Assembly: GCA_024276455.1 (NCBI GenBank)
Contig: JAJRXE010000500.1
Span: 1 to 13,621, forward strand
Source: Calditrichota bacterium
GTDB taxonomy: Bacteria > Calditrichota > Calditrichia > RBG-13-44-9
DNA length: 13,621 nt
Direction of reading: 5' to 3'
Each line of letters starts with the position of its first letter. The first letter of the stretch is position 1. A program made the position numbers and the translations under genes. This document shows, one piece after another, positions 7,566 to 13,621 of this stretch. Under the pieces are notes generated by a model. The model searched no databases. It was not told the DNA's origin and worked only from the letters and a program-made list of their open reading frames with translations.

Positions 7566-9694
7566 TTCAAAATTTTCCGTTGTTACCGTAACAAAATCAT
7601 TTTGCGAACTTTTTCGTAGTCGCCCGCTTTTAAGTGGTACAAATACACCCCGGAGGCCACCGCTTCCCCGTTGGCACGCTTCCCTTCCCAACGGATTTCG
7701 TATTTTCCCGCCGCCATTTTCCGGTCAATTAAAGTCGCTACTTTTTGTCCCAAAACATTAAAAATTTCCAGTTTTACCGGGGTTAACTGCTGAATACTAA
7801 AACGAATCGTGGTGGTGGAATTGAAGGGATTGGGGAAATTCTGAGCCAGCTCAAAAGAATGCGGTGCCGGGATGGCCTGTACCCCAACCACAGCATTGAC
7901 AATCAGGCTGTCGCCCGGGTAATTCAGTTTGGTCGTAATGAAACGAACCACCGTACCGGTTTCCGGTAAGGCATTGTTCCCGCTGTAATCGCAAATAATT
8001 ATTCGGATCAGAACCGGTTTCATATGCTGCCCCCATTCGTAACTCATCGTTCCAGTGGTTACATCTTCGTAAAATCGCTCATATGTTCCCAGAGAATCCA
8101 TTGGAACCTCTATTTTGATCCAGTCAGTCGCGGGAAAACCTAAATAAGGATCCGTGTATCCGAAATCCAATATTCCGGGTGTTGTTCCACTCGAATAGGC
8201 AAGAGTAATGCAACGAATATCATCAGAGGGATCATCATAGGTGCCCATTCCTACATCCCAGGCCTCGAACGGCACCTGGGCCCACAGGTCCCCCTCACTT
8301 GGCCACAGCAAAATTCCCCCGTCATCGGTGAAACGAATCTCAAAATCATGATTCTGCGCATTGGAAAGCCAGCCCGTGATTTTATTGATGGTACCTGTTA
8401 AACCTGCACTCAAATAAAATTGATTTAAATTGCTGGAAGCACTGGGACTGTGCCAGACGTTGTTCCCCCCGAAGGGCGCTCCGACGGAATCCCACTCTTC
8501 CGGTGGCAGGGGACCCAACCGGTTTGCCACCTCCACAACGGCAAGCAGGTCCGGTTTGGGGAAAATGACGTTCCATTCAATCCCGTCCACCACCGGGAAA
8601 TCTTCTTCTGCCGAATTACCGGGAAGTCGGTCAAGTAATAAATCTTCTCCCCGGGTGAGATTGGTGAGATTCCAGACCGGGGTGTCCAGTCCCGGATGGT
8701 AACGAAACCAGACGGAGTACTGCTCGCCGGTCAGCGCTCCCGGATCGGCCACTACCGGGATGACATTGTAAGGGAATCCTTTAACCGACATCACCGCCAA
8801 GGTATCACCCCAGGCGGCCGGCTGCCCCCAGGGTTCCAGTGGAAGAGTCACGAATGTTTGAAGCAGGTGTTGATCGAACTGCAGATTAAGCCGCAAATCG
8901 AAGCTCTCGCCCTGCGAGGGAGTCACCTCAACCAGGTAAAGCGAATCCACCGCCAGAGTTCCGGACGGCGCAATCGTACAATCAATGATCAGGTGATTTC
9001 TACCGTCAAAAATGTGAATGCCCTGAATGGGACTCACCGCATCAGTATTACGTATTTTGAAAGTCAGATGTACTTTTTCGCCGGGATTCATTTTGCAGTC
9101 CTGCCGACCGTTTTCCCACACCACCTGCCAGTCCACTAATTCCGGCAGGGGACGCAGGCGTAAATCGGTTAACATAGCCGGCAGTCGCTCCTCGCCCGAA
9201 GCGGTGAACAGGCTCAAATCGGCATCGTAGGGATAGCGGCGGTTGGTCACGGCAATCCGGTTTCCCCAGATTCCGTCTCCGGCCAAACTGTCTCCGTGCT
9301 GCCCGTCATCGTAAAGAAGTAGGGCAAATTCGTTCTCCTGTCCGTTTTGGGGCCGGAAGGTGACTTTACAGGAGGTGGCTCCCGGAGAACTACTCAAGTC
9401 GGCTCGGATTTCCAGCACAGTGGAATCCGGGTAAAAGGTTGTTTGGCAACTCAGCAACGGTTCATTCGGTATTCCGCTGAAAAAGATTTCCCGCAGTACC
9501 CGAGCATGCTCTTTCAAACGAGTGACAGAAGTCAGGCGATTGCCAGCGGGCTGCAAGCCGCCAATCACCGCCAGAACGACCTCCTGGGTGTCACCGGGTT
9601 CAAAAGTGAATGGCCCGCTGTTTAAAGCCATGCGACGATCTCCACCCCATAAATCGAGATCGCCCTCCCCGGTAACGGGATTCCCATTTAGGGG

Positions 9695-9697
9695 TTA
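9695..9697 (-). other. In-frame TAA interrupting copy B
   Basis: Copy B reads act-ttt-TAA-ccc-cta-aat where copy A reads acc-ttt-ttc-ccc-ttg-aac. The frame continues open as PLNGNPVTGEGDLD, matching PLNGDPTTGLGDLD in copy A. This is a nonsense change, not an indel, and needs two base differences from the copy A codon or one from a Leu TTA or Gln CAA ancestor. Confidence 0.85.
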
Positions 9698-10237
9698 AAA
9701 AGTCGGTGTCCCATGAGGATCTATACCATGACGATATGGTTCCGGATTGTTCACATCACCGGAAGGAACATACCCGCGAATAAAATTGTACACATCATTC
9801 GGATACCACTCTACACTGTAGATACAACTTGGATCTAAAAAGACATAGGAGGTCATATTGAGATTTTTGAACCCGGTCCACCAATGGAAAGCGAAATAGG
9901 CGGAGTCACCTTCCGATGGGATTCGAGGACCTTGCAATAACAGATAGCCCACCGCCGCTGGCGGGAGTCCAAAACGCTGGTATTCCTCATCGTTTTCTTC
10001 AAAATTGTAAGCAAACGCCAGATCTAACAACGAATCGCATCCCACCGCATCGTCATAAACATTGCCGACATCCGGATCGGACCACTGGGATAGGTACATG
10101 GAATCGATCCGGGCGCCGGATTTGTTGATCAACCGGTAGCAGCGAAAGGAAGTCTGTGCCAGAGGGCCGGTCGGATCGTCATATCCCCACATGGTCACCT
10201 GCAGCTCCAGTCCAAGGGGGTAAGAATGAAAGGCATC

Positions 10238-10314
10238 CCAGGCCCGGGCAGAATCCAGGTCGTTGCACACAAACCAGATCACCTGGTCGGCGTTGGCCAG
10301 ACCCGGTTCATCCA
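10238..10314. repeat. 77-bp segment identical to 13545-13621 (copy B member)
   Basis: This block, coding for the DEPGLANADQVIWFVCNDLDS region, is identical at every base to 13545-13621 in copy A, including third codon positions. The neighbouring sequence of the two copies differs at many synonymous sites. The identity runs into the window edge, so its full length is unknown. Confidence 0.9.
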
Positions 10315-10519
10315 AGCCAGGATCGTACACCCCGTTGCCGTTCCGATCGTAATAGGGCGCCCCGAATTCGGTTGGCCATTCAGTCCAGTCCTGCTGGTAC
10401 TGGTTGCGCAGCGCTTCAATCTGCTCCTCGGTGACCTCCTCGGGAAAAATCCCGTACAACTCCGCGGCATCCAAACGCAATACCTCTTGCGAAACGGTCC
10501 GCCAGTCCCGGCGAATGCG

Positions 10520-10540
10520 GTAGATGCGCACCGCCCACCC
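10520..10540 (-). other. Frameshift/deletion junction in copy B
   Basis: Upstream the protein-like frame ends at ALRVGG; downstream it resumes one base out of phase at VRIYRIRRDWRTVSQEV. In proteins of this type that I recall, a segment of roughly 30 residues (often starting QTY) separates the RVGG and RIYRIR blocks. If so, this is a deletion of about 3n+2 bases, not a single-base slip. Copy A cannot settle it because its equivalent region lies outside the window. Confidence 0.65.
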
Positions 10541-10842
10541 GCAGGGCCGGCTCCCGACCGTCCCGCACGTAACCACCCCAGATCAGGCCATCCTGGTAAA
10601 CCACTGGCGCCACAAAGCGGGGATAATACACCCCGGGCTGACTGGTTTGCGGAACGCCACCGGACTCCCCGTCAGAGGCAATCCAGCCGGAAATCCGATT
10701 GACATTCCAGAGGGTGGCGGTGGGTGTCCCCTGGATTTCAACCCTCCGTTGTTCACCATTCGTATTCGATTCATTTTTTGCCGGAAGAAGGGAAACAAAG
10801 ACTAACAAAAAACAAAAAAGATTACCAATGCGCGGCATTTTA

Positions 10843-10852
10843 CTCCCCTCCC
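10843..10852 (-). promoter_or_regulatory. Ribosome-binding site of copy B
   Basis: GGGAGGGGAG on the minus strand lies 4 bases before the ATG at 10838 (the core AGG about 10 bases before it) and inside the 30-bp gap after the copy A stop codon. It supports the chosen start and shows that copy B was once translated from the same transcript as copy A. Confidence 0.7.
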
Positions 10853-10868
10853 TTTCTATGAAAACCTT

Positions 10869-13621
10869 TCATTTTAAAAGAATCATCTTCCGAACTTTTT
10901 CAAACTCTCCGGCTTTTAAACGGTAGAGGTACAATCCGGAGGCCTGAGGTACCCCGCTGTCATTCTTTCCGTCCCATTGCACTTCATAGGTGCCGGCGGG
11001 CAGCTCCCGTTCGACCAGCGTGCGCACTTTCTGTCCCAATATGTTGAAAATCTCCAGTTTCGCCCGGGTTGCATTGGGCAGAGCAAAACGGATGGTGGTG
11101 ACGGAATTAAAGGGATTGGGATAGTTTTGAGTAAGCGAAAAGCTCTCCGGAATCACGCCTTCGTAGGTTGGCCGGGGCGTCGCGATGATCAGACTATCGC
11201 CCGGGTAATTCGGTTTCGCGGTAATAAAACGGACAATTGTGCCGGCTTCCGGCAGGGCATTGTTTCCACTGTAATCACAAAAAATAATCCGACTCAGTAC
11301 CTCTTGACTGTGTGGCCACCATTGGAAGTCTAACGTACCACTCGTAACATCCTGGACAAACCGTTCGTAGGTTCCCAACGAATCGCTGGGAACCCGCAGG
11401 TAAATCCAGTCAGTGGCCGGGAAACCCAGCGCTGGATCGATGTAAGAAAAATCAAACACTCCGGGCGTTTGTCCGCCGGAATATCCCCCGGTCAGACAAC
11501 GAATATCGTCGGAGGAATCATCGTAAGTGGCCATGCCCACATCCCAGGCTTCAAATGGCACTTCCGACCAACTGTCGTCGTCGTACCACCAGTGGAAAAT
11601 GCCCCCATCCTCGCTAAAACGAACCTCAAAATCGTGTCCGCGGGCATTGGCAATACTTCTTTCCAATCGTTCAATAGCGCCCAACCCCCCTCCCGCACTG
11701 ATGTAAAATTGATTCAAATCCGTCGAAGCGCTTAAACTATGCCAAACATTATTCCCGTGAAAAGGTGCCCCGGCAGTATCCCACTCCTCCGGTGGCAAGG
11801 GACCTAAACGGTTCGCCACCTGAACAATTCCTATCAAACCAGCTTTTTGATTCAAAACATTCCATTCTACTCCGTCCACCACCGGAAAATCTTCTTCTAA
11901 AGAACCCCCGGGGAATTGATTGAGCAACAAATCTTCCCCTCGGGTTAAGTCGGTAAGATTCCAGAGCAGGGTGTCCAGGGTAGGATCATAACGGAACCAA
12001 ACACTGTAGCGCCGTCCCGTTAACGAGGCTGGATCGGCGACGATGGGAAACACATTGTACGGAAACCCTTTTACCGCTTCCACCTGCAGGGTGTCGCCCC
12101 ACAGGTCAGGGGGATTCCAGGGGTACAACGGCAGTGTAATTGTACGGCGATACAAATGGGCATCGAACTGGACCATTAGCTCCAAGCGTAAGCTGTCCCC
12201 TGTTACCGGTGCCACTTCCACCAGAAAAAGCGAATCCAGGGTCAGCGTGCCCGCCGGGGGAATCACCTGATTGATCAACAACTGATTGTTACCATCGGTT
12301 AGAAACAATTTTTGAATACCGTTTAGCGAATCGGCATTGTGAATTTTAAAAGACAGGTGCACCTTTTCTCCGGGATTAATCTTGCCATCCTGGCGCCCAT
12401 TTTCCCACACCACTTGCCAGTCGGACAGCTCCGGTCGGGGACGCAGTTGCAGATCCGTCAGCATGGCCGGCCAGGTCTCTTCTCCGGAAGAGGTGAACAA
12501 TACTAAATCCGCATCGTAAGGGAATTTCCGGTTGGATACCGTAAGTTCATTCCCCCAGATTCCATCACCGGCCAGACTGTCTGCGTGCATCCCATCATCA
12601 AAAAGTTGAACAACAAATTCCGCTTCGTTCCCCCCTTGAGGATAGAACTTCAATTGGCAACCGGTAAGATTCGAAAAAATGCGCAAATCGGCCTTAAGTT
12701 TTAAAAGAGTTTGACTGCCCGTTATCTCAATCTGATAAGAGAGTAATGGTTTTTCCGGAAGTCCCTTGAAAAAGAGCTCTTTCAATGCTTGAACATGAGC
12801 CTTTAGTCGTGAAATGGCACTCAAGCGGTTCCCAGCAGGCTGCAATCCACCGATGATGGCAACAATGACTTCCTGAGTGTCTCCCGGCGTCATATCGAAC
12901 GGTCCGCTATTCATTAACAATCGGCGGTCTTGAGGGCCGGGATTGCTTCCCTGCCCATCCAGGTCACCCAATCCCGTGGTCGGATCTCCGTTCAAGGGGA
13001 AAAAGGTGGCCCGTCCCTGGTAAGGTCCCGAACCATGTTGCATTGGTTCGGGATTTTCGAGGTTCCAGTAAGGAACAAATCCCCGGAGGCTATTATACAC
13101 AGGCCTAGGATACCAACTTATTTCATAAAAACAACAGGGAGACAAAGGAACAAAAGAGGTCATCGGTAAATTAGAATAGCCACCTGACCAGCGAAAGTCA
13201 AAATAAGCGGAATCGCCTTCAGCGGGCACCCGAGGTCCTTGCAACAGCACATATCCCACCGCAGCCGGCGGCAAACCAAAACGTTCAAAAAGGGCATCTT
13301 GGTCATAGCCGTTGTAGGCAAACGCAAGGTTTAAGATTGAATCACAACCCACTAAATCGTCCGAGTAATCGCCAATATCCGGGTCCACCCATTGGGCAAG
13401 GTACATGGAATCGATCCGGGCACCGGATTTGTTGATCAACCGGTAACGCCGGAAGGAAGTCTGTGCCAGCGGTCCACTGGAACGATCGTAGCCCCACATG
13501 GTTACCTGCAATTCCAATCCAAGGGGGTAAGAATGAAATGCGTTCCAGGCCCGGGCAGAATCCAGGTCGTTGCACACAAACCAGATCACCTGGTCGGCGT
13601 TGGCCAGACCCGGTTCATCCA
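10869..13621 (-). CDS. Large secreted protein with C-terminal sorting domain (copy A), 5' end beyond the window
   Basis: At least 917 residues, open through the right edge of the window; the true start and signal peptide lie outside. I do not recognise a named family, but the architecture is that of large uncharacterised extracellular proteins from Calditrichota-like bacteria. Seen, numbering from the GTG at 13589: a conserved block at 1-130 (FVCNDLD..RAW, YPLGLELQVTMWGYD, INKSGARIDSMYL); PGDTQEVIVAIIGGLQPAGN (235-254); a calcium-loop-like DDGMHADSLAGDGIWGN (331-347); a beta-rich domain with GEKVHLSFKIHNAD (407-420); a conserved GFPYNVFPIVADP stretch (508-520); and a T9SS/FlgD-like C-terminal domain (814-906) with TQNYPNPFNSVTTIRF and tail VRKMILLK. 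No catalytic motif is visible. The GTG at 13589 is an internal Val codon, not a start, because the frame and the match to copy B continue upstream. Its stop lies 30 bp before the ATG of copy B, so the two form a tandem duplicate transcribed together. Confidence 0.88.
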   Translation of the reverse strand, partial: DEPGLANADQVIWFVCNDLDSARAWNAFHSYPLGLELQVTMWGYDRSSGPLAQTSFRRYRLINKSGARIDSMYLAQWVDPDIGDYSDDLVGCDSILNLAFAYNGYDQDALFERFGLPPAAVGYVLLQGPRVPAEGDSAYFDFRWSGGYSNLPMTSFVPLSPCCFYEISWYPRPVYNSLRGFVPYWNLENPEPMQHGSGPYQGRATFFPLNGDPTTGLGDLDGQGSNPGPQDRRLLMNSGPFDMTPGDTQEVIVAIIGGLQPAGNRLSAISRLKAHVQALKELFFKGLPEKPLLSYQIEITGSQTLLKLKADLRIFSNLTGCQLKFYPQGGNEAEFVVQLFDDGMHADSLAGDGIWGNELTVSNRKFPYDADLVLFTSSGEETWPAMLTDLQLRPRPELSDWQVVWENGRQDGKINPGEKVHLSFKIHNADSLNGIQKLFLTDGNNQLLINQVIPPAGTLTLDSLFLVEVAPVTGDSLRLELMVQFDAHLYRRTITLPLYPWNPPDLWGDTLQVEAVKGFPYNVFPIVADPASLTGRRYSVWFRYDPTLDTLLWNLTDLTRGEDLLLNQFPGGSLEEDFPVVDGVEWNVLNQKAGLIGIVQVANRLGPLPPEEWDTAGAPFHGNNVWHSLSASTDLNQFYISAGGGLGAIERLERSIANARGHDFEVRFSEDGGIFHWWYDDDSWSEVPFEAWDVGMATYDDSSDDIRCLTGGYSGGQTPGVFDFSYIDPALGFPATDWIYLRVPSDSLGTYERFVQDVTSGTLDFQWWPHSQEVLSRIIFCDYSGNNALPEAGTIVRFITAKPNYPGDSLIIATPRPTYEGVIPESFSLTQNYPNPFNSVTTIRFALPNATRAKLEIFNILGQKVRTLVERELPAGTYEVQWDGKNDSGVPQASGLYLYRLKAGEFEKVRKMILLK
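13545..13621. repeat. 77-bp segment identical to 10238-10314 (copy A member)
   Basis: Copy A member of the perfect direct repeat described at 10238-10314, 3307 bp apart in the same orientation. It ends only because the window ends. Just inside it the copies begin to differ at synonymous sites (for example ttcca here against tccca in copy B). Confidence 0.9.

Larger units (their letters stand above)
7583..10838 (-). pseudogene. Disrupted large secreted protein with C-terminal sorting domain (copy B, paralogue of the next gene upstream)
   Basis: The reading frame opens with ATG at 10838, a strong ribosome site (GGGAGGGGAG) and signal peptide MPRIGNLFCFLLVFVSLLPA. The intact N-terminal part runs to GREPALRVGG. 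Near 10520-10540 the frame moves by +1 (one base gained, or 3n+2 lost); the matching protein continues as RIYRIRRDW in the next frame. It then runs through YDRNGNGVYDPGLDEPG (calcium-loop-like) and the block shared with copy A to an in-frame TAA at 9695-9697, where copy A reads Phe. Beyond the TAA the same frame stays open to 7583 and aligns with copy A throughout: GDTQEVVLAVIGGLQPAGN, a DDGQHGDSLAGDGIWGN motif, and a C-terminal domain with AQNFPNPFNSTTTIRF and tail VRKMILLR. Before damage it would have been about 1080 residues. Function unknown for the family. Conserved frames on both sides of each lesion point to recent inactivation, or to sequence errors. The fragment starting at ATG 9631 lacks a signal peptide and is unlikely to be a separate gene. 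Confidence 0.85.

Noticed and set aside
7583..9631. Separate 682-residue gene starting at ATG 9631
   Set aside because: Homology to copy A continues in the same frame upstream of this ATG, through the TAA at 9695. There is no signal peptide although the protein ends in a secretion domain, so it is a fragment of copy B.
9695..10576. Separate 293-residue gene starting at 10576
   Set aside because: Its first residues are out-of-frame translation of the copy B N-terminal region; family-like sequence begins only at about RIYRIRRDW, after the frameshift.
10869..13589. Copy A as a complete gene starting at GTG 13589
   Set aside because: The codon is an internal Val in ADQVIWF, matching copy B. The frame is open to the window edge, so the gene is 5'-truncated by the window.
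10238..13621. Insertion-sequence or transposon explanation for the A/B duplication
   Set aside because: No transposase, terminal inverted repeats or target-site duplications are visible; tandem gene duplication explains the arrangement.

Overview
This window is ordinary bacterial chromosome in which every supported gene lies on the minus strand. Three of the five genes encode, or once encoded, large secreted proteins ending in the same kind of C-terminal module: a 'QNFPNPFN..TTIRF' entry motif, a small beta-sandwich and a basic tail such as 'KMILLK'. This is the FlgD-Ig-like / type IX (T9SS type A) sorting-domain pattern. Together with moderate GC, AT-rich spacers and the family of the large uncharacterised secreted proteins, it suggests the Fibrobacterota-Chlorobiota-Bacteroidota side of the tree, most like Calditrichota, Ignavibacteriota or candidate phylum KSB1. 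That placement is an inference; no rRNA or other marker gene is present.

Layout in transcription order (high to low coordinates). (1) 13621-10869: 3' part of a large secreted protein (copy A), cut by the window edge. (2) 10838-7583: a tandem paralogue (copy B), 30 bp downstream, with a good ribosome-binding site and signal peptide. It is broken by a frameshift (probably with a small deletion) near 10530 and by an in-frame TAA at 9695-9697. (3) A 179-bp AT-rich spacer with a very good sigma70-type promoter. (4) 7403-6888: gamma-class carbonic anhydrase-family protein. (5) 6866-4647: soluble GAF-GAF-histidine kinase-receiver hybrid, 21 bp after gene 4 and probably co-transcribed with it. (6) A spacer of about 450 bp with no convincing gene. 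(7) 4194-277: secreted subtilisin-like (S8) protease with a duplicated prodomain, P domain, three tandem ~98-residue repeats plus a degenerate fourth, and a sorting domain. (8) 276 bp of non-coding sequence with two short hairpins.

How the genes relate: copies A and B arose by tandem duplication. Over 77 bp at the window edge they are identical, which suggests recent gene conversion. The carbonic anhydrase-like gene and the kinase form a two-gene unit whose shared function is unknown. The protease is probably transcribed separately and displayed at or released from the cell surface. I see no RNA gene, CRISPR array, transposase, integrase or phage gene. Nothing here amounts to a clearly new molecular system; the most interesting points are the decaying, possibly gene-converting secreted-protein pair, the carbonic anhydrase-kinase pairing and the duplicated protease prodomain.
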